Assembly (NCBI GenBank): GCA_002450985.1
Contig: DKBA01000016.1
Span: 1 to 8,235, forward strand
DNA from: Acidimicrobiia bacterium UBA6912
Lineage (GTDB): Bacteria; Actinomycetota; Acidimicrobiia; Spongiisociales; UBA5794
Reading direction: 5' to 3'
DNA: 8,235 bases
Part shown: in pieces, positions 1-6,788 of the stretch
Numbering within the stretch: the first letter of the stretch is position 1
Layout: each line of letters opens with the position of its first letter
Notes under the pieces: generated by a model
Database searches by the model: none
Seen by the model: only the letters and a program-made list of their open reading frames with translations
Told to the model about the DNA's origin: nothing
Translations under genes and position numbers: made by a program

Positions 1-57
1 CCCTAGTGACCTGCGGGTGGATGGGGCCACCATGGTTCGCACCCAGCGAGGAGCGCC
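1..57. other. Leader upstream of the oxidoreductase gene
   Basis: The first bases read CCC TAG TGA in frame 1, which could be the end of an upstream gene cut by the window edge, but three codons cannot prove this. GAGGAG at 48-53 is a good Shine-Dalgarno site four bases before the ATG at 58. I see no convincing -10/-35 pair in the remaining bases, so any promoter probably lies upstream of the window. Confidence 0.3.
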
Positions 58-1026
58 ATGAAGGCTGCAGTCCATCACGAGTACGGTCCACCGGAGGTGG
101 TCATCGCCCTCGAAGACGTGGCGGAGCCCGAGGCGGGCGACCGGGACGTGCTGGTCCGCGTGCACGCGGCAGGTGCCAACTGGGCCGACTGGTCGATGAC
201 CATGGGGATGCCCTACATCATGCGGGCCGGATACGGGCTGCGTGCCCCCCGCAAGGGCATTCGCGGTACGGATGTCGCCGGGGTCGTCACCGAGGTGGGT
301 GCGCAAGTGACGGCGCTCCGACCGGGCGACGAGGTCTTCGGGTGGGGCACGGCGACGTTCGCCGAGTACGTGTCCGTTCCCCCCGATCACCTGGTTACGA
401 AGCCCACCGCCACCACCTTCGAACACGCCGCAGGTATCGCGATGGCCGGATGCGTCGCCCTGCAGGCGATGCGAGACGTCGCCAAGCTCCGGGCCGGGCA
501 GAAGGTGCTCGTGAACGGCGCCTCCGGTGGCATCGGCAGCTTCGCCGTCCAGATCGCCAAGGCGCTCGGAGCCGAGGTCACGGGGGTGTGCAGCACGCCG
601 AACATCGAGCTCGTGCGCTCCCTCGGCGCCGACCACGTGATCGACTACACCGTGGATGAGTTCACGGAGGGCGACGAGCGGTACGACGTGATCCTCGACA
701 TGGCCGACAACCGGTCGCTGGCCGAACGCCGGCGGGTCGTGAACCGGAACGGAACGCTGATCCCGAACAGCGGGGTGGGTGGCCCGTGGTTCGGCAGCGT
801 CGGCCGCATCCTTGGGGCGCGGGCGGTGTCGCCCTTCGTGAGCCAGAAGCTGCGGCCGTTCCTGTCGATCGCCAAGCGGGAGGACCTCGAGACCCTCGCC
901 GAACTCATCGAGGGCGGTACGGTCACGCCGGTCGTGGGAGCCACCTACCCGTTGGCCGACGCCGGCGCTGCCATAGCTCACGCCGGATCGGGGCACGCCC
1001 AGGGCAAGGTCGTGATCGTCGTGTAG
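58..1026 (+). CDS. Zinc-independent MDR-family NAD(P)-dependent quinone oxidoreductase / alcohol dehydrogenase
   Basis: This 322-residue cytoplasmic protein belongs to the medium-chain dehydrogenase/reductase superfamily, which transfers hydride between NAD(P)H and a quinone, enal, ketone or alcohol. The GroES-like catalytic half (about 1-125) opens with MKAAVHHEYGPPEV and contains GTDVAGVVTEVG and RPGDEVFGWG. The Rossmann half has the nucleotide loop NGASGGIGSFAVQIAK at about 153-168 and ends with the family's GKVVIVV strand. The usual catalytic zinc cysteine region reads HAAGANWADW, with Asn41 and no zinc-binding cysteine, and the structural-zinc cysteine lobe is absent; this is typical of the quinone oxidoreductase branch. 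Length is normal for that branch. The ATG at 58 is supported by GAGGAG just upstream. The gene converges on the qcr operon and shows no visible functional link to it. The exact substrate cannot be read from the sequence. Confidence 0.9.
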   Translation: MKAAVHHEYGPPEVVIALEDVAEPEAGDRDVLVRVHAAGANWADWSMTMGMPYIMRAGYGLRAPRKGIRGTDVAGVVTEVGAQVTALRPGDEVFGWGTATFAEYVSVPPDHLVTKPTATTFEHAAGIAMAGCVALQAMRDVAKLRAGQKVLVNGASGGIGSFAVQIAKALGAEVTGVCSTPNIELVRSLGADHVIDYTVDEFTEGDERYDVILDMADNRSLAERRRVVNRNGTLIPNSGVGGPWFGSVGRILGARAVSPFVSQKLRPFLSIAKREDLETLAELIEGGTVTPVVGATYPLADAGAAIAHAGSGHAQGKVVIVV

Positions 1027-1027
1027 C

Positions 1028-1059
1028 AGGCGAGGCCCGCCTTCAGCGACAGCCGGCGG
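1028..1059. terminator. Weak hairpins between convergent genes (possible bidirectional terminator)
   Basis: Two short alternative stems lie in the 81-base gap between the oxidoreductase stop and the qcrC stop. AGGCG at 1028-1032 pairs with CGCCT at 1038-1042 across a five-base loop. CCGCC at 1037-1041 pairs with GGCGG at 1055-1059. Neither is followed by a T tract on either strand, so an intrinsic terminator is only a possibility; GC-rich genomes often form such stems by chance. Confidence 0.2.
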
Positions 1060-1107
1060 TTCCTGCGATTCGGTGTGGCTCGGGAGCGCACGCCGCGGTC
1101 CTGTGGG

Positions 1108-3207
1108 TCATCGCTCGGGCGCCCCCGCTGCCACCCAGTCGATGATCTGCTGGATGTCGGCCGGGCTCATCTTGACGGACGGGGGCATCACGAGGCCATC
1201 CGGATGCGTCCCGATGAGCGACTGCACCAACCTGCTGTTGTCCGGGTCTCCTGGGATGATCGTCGGACCGTTGTCGCCCGATGTCAGGGCCTCGCGGAAG
1301 CTCGTCCCGGTCCAACCCCCGCTCGTCCCATGGCAGGCATTGCAGTAGGCGTCGAAGATCGGTTTGACCACGCCGACGTACGTCAGCGGCCCGCTGTCGG
1401 TGGGCTCGCCACGGAGTGCCCGGATGAACGTCACCAGGTCGTCGATCTGCTGGGAGGTCAGGATCTCACCCCATGCGATCATCGCCGTCGCTTCGTGGCC
1501 GAGGTTGATGTCGTTGAAGATCTCCTGGTCCGTCTTCGAGGCTTGCCACGCTGGTCCGAACTTCGTGCCGATGCCTCCCTCGCCCGAAGCGCCGTGGCAT
1601 TGCGAGCACAGGTTCGCGAACAACGTGGCGGCATCCTCACTGCTGCTCGGTGCGCCCGGTACCTCTGGAGGCAGCTCTACCGGAGGATTCGCCTCCCACG
1701 CCCGCATGAACGCAACCAGGAGGTCGATCTGCTCGCTCGTGAGCGGTCCCCCGAACGTGTCGCCGAACGGCGACATTCCGAAGTTCGGCTGTCCTTGCGA
1801 GATGATTGCCCGCAGCGTCGCATCGTCCCTCGTCGACAGGTACTCGGCGGTCGAGATGGGCGCGATGATGTCTCCCGTCCGGGCGGGGTTGGGGCCTCCC
1901 TCGCCCTGATCGCCGTGACACGATGAGCAGTTCTGCAGGTAGAGCCGTTGGGCCGCGCCGAGGTCGGGGAGCTGGGCCGCCGTCAGGACATAGTCGACGA
2001 GGGCATCGATCTGGTCATCGGTGAGGATCTCGCCCCACACCGGCATGTCCTCGTGCGCGCCGCCCAGCGCGATCGCCGCCCGCGCCGCCTCGAAGTCGTC
2101 GGCCGGCGGAACACGAGTCGCGTGGCACGTGGCGCAGTATCGACCGAACAGCGCGGCGCCTTCGGGCGCCGACGGAGGATCCGTGACGTACATCGCCAGC
2201 CTGGTGACGTCCTCTGGGTCGAGGGCCTCCTCGAAGGCCGGCATCTCGAGATGTCCTCCACCGAAACGGATGATGTCCTCGAGCTGGCCGCGATCACCAC
2301 CGTAGGAAACGGATTGGCCATGGCAGCTCGCACACTCCTGGGTCCACAGCCGCTGCCCGTCCGGGGCGGTCAGGAAGTTGAGCAGCTGCGCTTGGGCGGA
2401 TGCGCTCAGCGCCTGGTCCCACTCGGGGATTCCCAGGTCGGCGTGGGGGGGATAGGCGAGGCCCTCGTCCAGCGCCCGGCGAAGCTCGATGGCGTCCGCC
2501 TCGGTGAGCGACTGCAGCTCGTGGCATTCGGCACAGTTGGCGACGTAGAGCTCGTGTCCGTCCGGTGAGAGTATGAAGCCAACCAGCGCATCGATCTCGG
2601 CTGCCGAGAGGTCGGAGTTCCACGCCGGCATGCCGTCGTGCGTCCCGCCTTCGATGATGGCGAAGAGATCATGGCCGGGTTTCACGGCGACCATCGAGCC
2701 GTGGCACCCGGCGCAATTGGCCGCGTACAGCGCCGCCGTCTCGTCACCGGGCGCGCCCGCGGCGGCGGGAGGGGCCGGTGCGGTGAACGCTTGCCAAGTG
2801 AGGAACAGCGCTCCGGCGAGCAGGAAGACCGTGATCGACGTGACCACGGGTCGTCCCGACCAGTGGCGCCGGGTCGACTTGTCCGTCCACGGCAGGATGA
2901 CGAGGAACGTGAGGGCGATCATTGGGATGATGAAGACGCCTACGACCTCGAGGTCGCCGGGGAAGTACTTGAGAAGTTGGAAGAGGAACAAGAAGTACCA
3001 CTCGGGCCGGGGGGTGTAGCTCGAGTCGCTCGGGTCGGCGATCTCCTCGAGGCTCGCCTTGGCGAAGGTGGCGAGGGCGACGACGACAATGAACACGACC
3101 AACGCGATCACGGCGTCCTTGAAGACCACGTCGGGGAAGAAGGGAACGCCCTTCTTCTTGGCCTCGGCGTACTCCTCGAGGTACTTCTCTTGCTCTTCCT
3201 TGTTCAT
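1108..3207 (-). CDS. qcrC: Menaquinol:cytochrome c reductase subunit IV fused to a seven-haem cytochrome c (QcrC-like)
   Basis: This 699-residue membrane protein is the C-terminal part of a split cytochrome b fused to a long c-type cytochrome tail. Residues 1-140 form subunit IV: a charged cytoplasmic start, helices at about 31-49, 87-107 and 120-140, and the Qo-site PEWY motif at 68-71. The topology puts everything after residue 140 outside the cell membrane. Seven CXXCH sites follow, with first cysteines at 165, 225, 292, 358, 427, 534 and 622. Likely methionine ligands are M193, M322, M388, M478, M576 and M674; domain 2 has none. Domains 1-6 look like one repeated fold, while domain 7 resembles the PSCyt1-type domain (IPGDPDNSRLV, VMPP, WVAAGAPE). 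Bacillus QcrC has one haem, so this tail is far longer than usual. The ATG sits three bases after the qcrB stop with no clear Shine-Dalgarno site, suggesting translational coupling. It likely replaces cytochrome c1 as electron exit. Confidence 0.9.
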   Translation of the reverse strand: MNKEEQEKYLEEYAEAKKKGVPFFPDVVFKDAVIALVVFIVVVALATFAKASLEEIADPSDSSYTPRPEWYFLFLFQLLKYFPGDLEVVGVFIIPMIALTFLVILPWTDKSTRRHWSGRPVVTSITVFLLAGALFLTWQAFTAPAPPAAAGAPGDETAALYAANCAGCHGSMVAVKPGHDLFAIIEGGTHDGMPAWNSDLSAAEIDALVGFILSPDGHELYVANCAECHELQSLTEADAIELRRALDEGLAYPPHADLGIPEWDQALSASAQAQLLNFLTAPDGQRLWTQECASCHGQSVSYGGDRGQLEDIIRFGGGHLEMPAFEEALDPEDVTRLAMYVTDPPSAPEGAALFGRYCATCHATRVPPADDFEAARAAIALGGAHEDMPVWGEILTDDQIDALVDYVLTAAQLPDLGAAQRLYLQNCSSCHGDQGEGGPNPARTGDIIAPISTAEYLSTRDDATLRAIISQGQPNFGMSPFGDTFGGPLTSEQIDLLVAFMRAWEANPPVELPPEVPGAPSSSEDAATLFANLCSQCHGASGEGGIGTKFGPAWQASKTDQEIFNDINLGHEATAMIAWGEILTSQQIDDLVTFIRALRGEPTDSGPLTYVGVVKPIFDAYCNACHGTSGGWTGTSFREALTSGDNGPTIIPGDPDNSRLVQSLIGTHPDGLVMPPSVKMSPADIQQIIDWVAAGAPER

Positions 3208-3210
3208 CGC

Positions 3211-3870
3211 TCAGTTGTTCCGTTTCGGGGGAGCGGAGATGCCGTGCCGGATGACCAGGAAGATGTGGATGCCGACGAGCAGCAGGATGACCGACGGCAG
3301 GACCCACACATGGGCGCCGAAGAACCGGGTCAGGGTCAGCCCCGAGATCTCTGGTCCCCCCAGCATGAGCTCCTTCAGCCAGTCCCCGATCAGCGGTACG
3401 ACGGCGCCGATCTCGGTGCCGACGACCGTCGCCCAGAACGCCCGCTGGTCCCACGGCAGCAGGTAGCCGGTGAATCCGAAGGCGAAGGTCACCAGCATGA
3501 GTACCACCCCGGTGAGCCAGGTCACCTCCCGTGGGTACTTGTAGGCCCCGTAGATGATGACTCTGACCATGTGGAGGATGACGAGCAGCACCATGGCGCT
3601 GGCCCCCCAGTGGTGAAGGCCGCGAATCAGCCACCCGAGCGGCAACTCGTTCGTGATGTAGTCGACGCTCGCATACGCCTGCTCGGGGTCCGGAACGTAG
3701 TACAGGGTGAGCAAGATCCCGGTCACGAACTGAAGGATGAGCGCAAAAAGGGTTGCGCTCCCCAGCGTGTAGGCCCAGTTGACCTTCGGGATCTTCCGCA
3801 GGAAGACGGCCGTCCAGTCACCTCGCCAACCTGTTCGCTCGTCGAGCCAGTTGCCGAGTCTGGACGCCAC
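3211..3870 (-). CDS. qcrB: Cytochrome b6-like subunit of the bc complex (N-terminal half of split cytochrome b)
   Basis: This 219-residue protein is the dihaem, four-helix part of a split cytochrome b, which carries electrons across the membrane between the two quinone sites. Helix B has H86 and H100 (GLHHWGASAMVLLVILHMVR) and helix D has H187 and H202 (FFGAHVW...GIHIFLVIRHG). The order and numbering match plant cytochrome b6, including the 15-residue helix D spacing that marks the b6 type rather than mitochondrial bc1. GYLLPWDQ at about 135-142 is the conserved stretch after helix C. Position 35, the cysteine that binds the extra haem in b6f, is threonine here. The start is GTG, fixed by AAGGAGG six bases upstream inside the end of the Rieske gene. 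The gene lies one base after qcrA and three bases before qcrC, so the three genes form one operon and one complex. Confidence 0.95.
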   Translation of the reverse strand: MASRLGNWLDERTGWRGDWTAVFLRKIPKVNWAYTLGSATLFALILQFVTGILLTLYYVPDPEQAYASVDYITNELPLGWLIRGLHHWGASAMVLLVILHMVRVIIYGAYKYPREVTWLTGVVLMLVTFAFGFTGYLLPWDQRAFWATVVGTEIGAVVPLIGDWLKELMLGGPEISGLTLTRFFGAHVWVLPSVILLLVGIHIFLVIRHGISAPPKRNN

Positions 3871-3871
3871 G

Positions 3872-4420
3872 TCATCCCTCCTTGAAGTACAGCTGCCCGT
3901 CCTCGACCATGGACTCGTACCGGTCGAGGGGCCGCGGCGGCGGACCCTGCCGCACGTCGCCTTCAGGCCCGAACACGGCGTTGTGGCAGGGACAGAAGAA
4001 CCCGTCCTGGTCCTCGACCCAACGCACGCGACATCCCAGGTGGGTACAGATGTTGGAGAGCACCAGGAAGTCCGTCCCGTTTCCCGTCGTGACGAACACA
4101 GAGACTTCCTGCTCCTCGACCCGGTAGCCGCTGCGCCTGGACACGGTCGCCTTCATCAAGGTCGGCGGCGCTCCCGGTTCGACCGAGGTCGCAGATCCGA
4201 GGCGGATCCAGGCCTGCTCGGCGCCGGTCGCCCGTGCGCTTCCGGTGACGTAGATCGCGGCCGGTACTCCGATGGCGGTTGCGATCCCGCAGCCGATGGC
4301 GGTGATCCCGACGATCAGAAAGCGTCGACGCTCAGGGTCGGGGGCGGCTCCTTCTTCGTCGCCGCCGTTGTCGCCGGCGGACTCCAATGAGCCCAGCTTG
4401 CCATCGTCCTCGTACGTCAT
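3872..4420 (-). CDS. qcrA: Rieske [2Fe-2S] protein of the bc complex
   Basis: This 182-residue protein takes the first electron from quinol and passes it to the c-type haems. Its acidic cytoplasmic start (1-29) is followed by PERRRFLIVG, a twin-arginine-like motif, and one membrane helix at about 34-59; Tat export as an uncleaved anchor is the usual route for this family. The cluster boxes are CTHLGC (C125, H127, C130) and CPCH (C143, C145, H146): C125, H127, C143 and H146 should bind iron and C130-C145 should form the disulfide. The tail QGPPPRPLDRYE is typical of Gram-positive and b6f-type Rieske proteins. Box II continues NAVF, lacking the Ser and Tyr that raise the redox potential. I chose ATG 4420 because AGGTG lies just upstream and a good -10 hexamer lies at 4456-4461. 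The frame stays open to an ATG at 4540, but those 40 residues show no family similarity. It is the first gene of the operon. Confidence 0.93.
   Translation of the reverse strand: MTYEDDGKLGSLESAGDNGGDEEGAAPDPERRRFLIVGITAIGCGIATAIGVPAAIYVTGSARATGAEQAWIRLGSATSVEPGAPPTLMKATVSRRSGYRVEEQEVSVFVTTGNGTDFLVLSNICTHLGCRVRWVEDQDGFFCPCHNAVFGPEGDVRQGPPPRPLDRYESMVEDGQLYFKEG
3877..3883 (-). promoter_or_regulatory. Strong ribosome binding site fixing the GTG start of qcrB
   Basis: On the minus strand AAGGAGG lies six bases before GTG (3870-3868) and overlaps the last codons of the Rieske gene. It settles the use of GTG as start, since no in-frame ATG fits the conserved N-terminus better. Confidence 0.8.
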
Positions 4421-4455
4421 CGTCACCTGGGTCGTCGCCCGTTGCGAGCTGCGGC

Positions 4456-4483
4456 ATTGTAGGCACCGTCTCCGAGCGGTCGG
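4456..4483 (-). promoter_or_regulatory. Candidate promoter of the qcrABC operon
   Basis: On the minus strand TACAAT (4461-4456) fits the TANNNT -10 pattern. CCGACC (4483-4478), 16 bases upstream, matches the GAC core of a TTGACA -35 box at three of six positions. Transcription would begin near 4449, leaving a leader of about 30 bases before the ATG at 4420. The -10 is good and the -35 weak, so this is a candidate only. Confidence 0.35.
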
Positions 4484-4557
4484 CTTCTCCCAGGGTCGAG
4501 CGGCGCAGTCGAGCTGTCCCCCCACATACTTCGCCGTCATGCATGGCGTGGCCCGAC

Positions 4558-4579
4558 CGCGTCGCGGGACGGTGACGCG
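4558..4579. repeat. Inverted repeat in the divergent promoter region (possible operator)
   Basis: CGCGTC at 4558-4563 and GACGCG at 4574-4579 are perfect inverted copies around a ten-base spacer. The 16-base centre-to-centre distance and its place between two divergent operons would suit a dimeric regulator. A six-base arm in GC-rich DNA can occur by chance, and no regulator gene is in the window. Confidence 0.3.
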
Positions 4580-4766
4580 AGCGAACGGCGTCCGGAGTCG
4601 ATTGCGGTATCCTCGTCACGATCTTGGTGCGCATGATGCCGACTCCGATTTCGATGGGCGTCGCCATGGCGGGGCTTCCTGAGACACGTGGTCGTGCCGC
4701 CGGCCGCGATGGCGCGAGTCCGCACGAGCCCGCTGCGATGCGGAGCGGAGTGCGTGAGGCGGGCGC

Positions 4767-6788
4767 ATGATGGCGATCGTCGGGTACCTCGCCGTGTTGC
4801 TCGCCGCCGTCTCGTCGGTGGGTCTCGTCATCACGGGCTACCAGGGCATGCGCGGCACGTCTCGCGTCGGTCCTCGGTCGTTCCGTCTTCCCGTCCTCGG
4901 CATCCTGTTGGGCGCCATCGTCGCCATGTCGGCACTCGAGGTGGGCATCCTTCGCAACGACTTCTCGATCGAGTACGTCGCCAACAACTCGGCCTCGGCG
5001 ACACCGCTGCTGTTCAAGATCGCCAGCGGGTGGGCGGCGCTCGAGGGAAGCATCTTGCTGTGGGGACTCGTCCTGGCGGGGTATGTGTACACGGTGTACC
5101 TACAGGTGGTCCGCAGCGAGGGTCAGGACCGTCTTGGCGCCGGCGCCCTCTTGGTGCTCGGGCTCGTCACGGCGTTCTTCTTCGGGGTGATGCTCACCGT
5201 CTCCAACCCGTTCCGGGTCTGCGTCGAGCCCGGGGCCGTAGGGTGCTTCGAGGCGGCGAATCTCCCATGGACGAGCTCCTTTCCTGCGCTCGAAGGCCGA
5301 GGCCCGAACCCGCTCCTACAGAACCACATCTTGATGGCCGCCCATCCGCCGATGCTCTATCTCGGCTACGTCGGCATGGCGGTGCCCTTCGCCTTCGCCA
5401 TGTCCGCGCTCATGCTGGGGATGAGCGGTTCGACATGGCTGAGGCGAACCCGGGCCTGGACCCTCATCGCCTGGGGATTCCTGACCATCGGCATTCTGCT
5501 CGGTGGGCTCTGGTCATATGAGGTTCTGGGTTGGGGCGGCTACTGGGCGTGGGATCCTGTTGAGAACGCGTCGTTCCTGCCGTGGCTCACGGCGACGGCC
5601 TTTCTGCACTCGGCTGTGGTGCAAGAACGGCGTGGCATGCTCCAGGCCTGGAACTTCGTGCTGATCATCGCCACGTTTGCCCTCACCATCTTGGGGACGT
5701 TCCTCACCCGCTCCGGCGTGATCGTGTCGGTACACAGTTTCACGCAGTCGGCGATCGGGCCTGTGTTGCTCTGGTTCCTGATGCTGGTCCTGGTGGCGTC
5801 ATTCGGGTTGTTCGCCACCCGGGCCGGCCTCGTGGCATCGTCTCCCCGCCTCGATTCCCTGGCCAGCCGCGAGGGCGTGTTCCTGCTCAACAACCTGCTG
5901 CTCACCGTGTTCGCCTTCGTCGTCCTGGTTGGCACGCTGTACCCGATGTTCGTCGAAGCGTTCACGGGTGATCAGCTGAGCGTCGGGCGGCCCTTCTACG
6001 ACCGCATGGCGATACCGCTCTCGTTCGCCCTCCTCCTTGCGATGGGCGTCGGCCCGGTGACGCCGTGGCGCGCTGCTCGGGGTTCGGTCTTGTGGGAGCG
6101 ACTGCGCACACCGGTCAGGATTGCCCTCGCTGCGGCGGCCGTGGCCGTGGTGCTGAGCTACAGGAACCGGTTCCTGCTGCTCGGGATCCTGTTGGCCGTC
6201 TTCGTCATGGCGGCGATCCTGCGGAACCTCTACGTCTCGGCGAGATCCGCGTCGAAGAGCTGGGAGATGTCCATGCCCCGGTCGGCGCTGCGAGTCATGC
6301 GGAACGACACGGGCTACTGGGGTGGGCAGATATCGCACTTCGGGGTGGCGGTGGTGGCCCTCGGCATCTGCATCTCGGCGAACCTGAGCGTCGAGGCCGA
6401 AGTCGTCCTCGCCACGGGCGAGACGGCGTCGGTGGCGGGTTACGACATCACCTACGTCGGCCAGTTCACGAGGGAGGAGCCGCACCGATTCGTCGTTGGG
6501 GCCCAAGTCGAGGTGAGCCGCAACGGACGCGTCCTGGGCCAAGAGGAGCCTCGGCTGAACCAGTACGGCACGTCTTCCCAATCGGTGGCTACGCCATCCG
6601 TCGACGAATCGTGGACGGGCGACCTGTACCTCTCGCTGAAGAGCATCGACGCGAACGGGGTGCGGCTCGGCGTGTGGTGGTTCCCCTTCATCTGGCTCAT
6701 CTGGCTGGGCGGCTTGATGACGGGGCTCGCCGTCTTGTGGTCGAGGCTCGTTCGGAAACCTGCGAGGGAGAAGGTCCCCGTTGGCTGA
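4767..6788 (+). CDS. ccmF: CcmF, System I cytochrome c haem lyase subunit
   Basis: This 673-residue polytopic membrane protein receives haem from holo-CcmE and, with CcmH and CcmI, attaches it to CXXCH apocytochromes outside the membrane. The WWD haem-handling signature WGGYWAWDPVEN is at 256-267. Four histidines fall where E. coli CcmF has its essential ones: H193 (HPPMLYLGY), H281 (FLHSAVV), H323 (VHSF) and H524 (ISHFGVA). LGTFLTRSGV at about 309-318 and the C-terminal extracytoplasmic domain (EEPRLNQY, DLYLSL) followed by a last helix complete the family layout. Length is close to the usual 640-670. Two ATG codons in a row (4767, 4770) are possible starts; GAGG at 4756-4759 favours the first. 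It is the first gene of a ccmF-ccmH-ccmI-ccmG run, and its end overlaps ccmH by eight bases. ccmA-E are not present here, so they must lie elsewhere if the pathway is complete. Confidence 0.96.
   Translation: MMAIVGYLAVLLAAVSSVGLVITGYQGMRGTSRVGPRSFRLPVLGILLGAIVAMSALEVGILRNDFSIEYVANNSASATPLLFKIASGWAALEGSILLWGLVLAGYVYTVYLQVVRSEGQDRLGAGALLVLGLVTAFFFGVMLTVSNPFRVCVEPGAVGCFEAANLPWTSSFPALEGRGPNPLLQNHILMAAHPPMLYLGYVGMAVPFAFAMSALMLGMSGSTWLRRTRAWTLIAWGFLTIGILLGGLWSYEVLGWGGYWAWDPVENASFLPWLTATAFLHSAVVQERRGMLQAWNFVLIIATFALTILGTFLTRSGVIVSVHSFTQSAIGPVLLWFLMLVLVASFGLFATRAGLVASSPRLDSLASREGVFLLNNLLLTVFAFVVLVGTLYPMFVEAFTGDQLSVGRPFYDRMAIPLSFALLLAMGVGPVTPWRAARGSVLWERLRTPVRIALAAAAVAVVLSYRNRFLLLGILLAVFVMAAILRNLYVSARSASKSWEMSMPRSALRVMRNDTGYWGGQISHFGVAVVALGICISANLSVEAEVVLATGETASVAGYDITYVGQFTREEPHRFVVGAQVEVSRNGRVLGQEEPRLNQYGTSSQSVATPSVDESWTGDLYLSLKSIDANGVRLGVWWFPFIWLIWLGGLMTGLAVLWSRLVRKPAREKVPVG
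6767..6774 (+). promoter_or_regulatory. Ribosome binding site supporting a TTG start for ccmH
   Basis: GGAGAAGG lies six bases before TTG at 6781, inside the end of ccmF. The next in-frame start, ATG at 6799, has no Shine-Dalgarno site, so the rare TTG start is preferred. Confidence 0.65.

Larger units (their letters stand above)
4421..4766. other. Divergent intergenic control region between qcrA and ccmF
   Basis: These 346 bases separate the two divergent operons and must hold both promoters. Visible elements are the candidate qcr promoter at 4456-4483, a perfect inverted repeat at 4558-4579, the short palindromes CATGCATG at 4538-4545 and CGCCATGGCG at 4662-4671, and an isolated TATCCT at 4608-4613 on the plus strand that could be a -10 for ccmF but lacks a good -35. 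A plus-strand frame from ATG 4633 (46 codons with its stop) ends in a TGA overlapping the ccmF start; its product has no recognisable feature. No RNA gene or known riboswitch is apparent. Confidence 0.6.

Noticed and set aside
6..659. A plus-strand frame overlapping the oxidoreductase gene
   Set aside because: It is an Arg/Gly-rich shadow of the MDR gene in another frame, whose own frame has clear Rossmann motifs and a ribosome binding site.
1075..1926. Long plus-strand frames opposite qcrC (also 2638-3885)
   Set aside because: Their products are low-complexity Arg/Asp/Glu/Gly strings with no family likeness, while the minus strand encodes seven haem sites and conserved membrane helices.
4421..4540. 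An N-terminal extension of the Rieske protein to an ATG at 4540
   Set aside because: The extra 40 residues have no family similarity, the ATG lacks a ribosome binding site, and the best -10 hexamer lies inside this stretch.
4332..4667. A 111-residue minus-strand frame across the divergent region and the start of qcrA
   Set aside because: It overlaps the Rieske gene out of frame and turns into an Arg-rich string; no recognisable motif.
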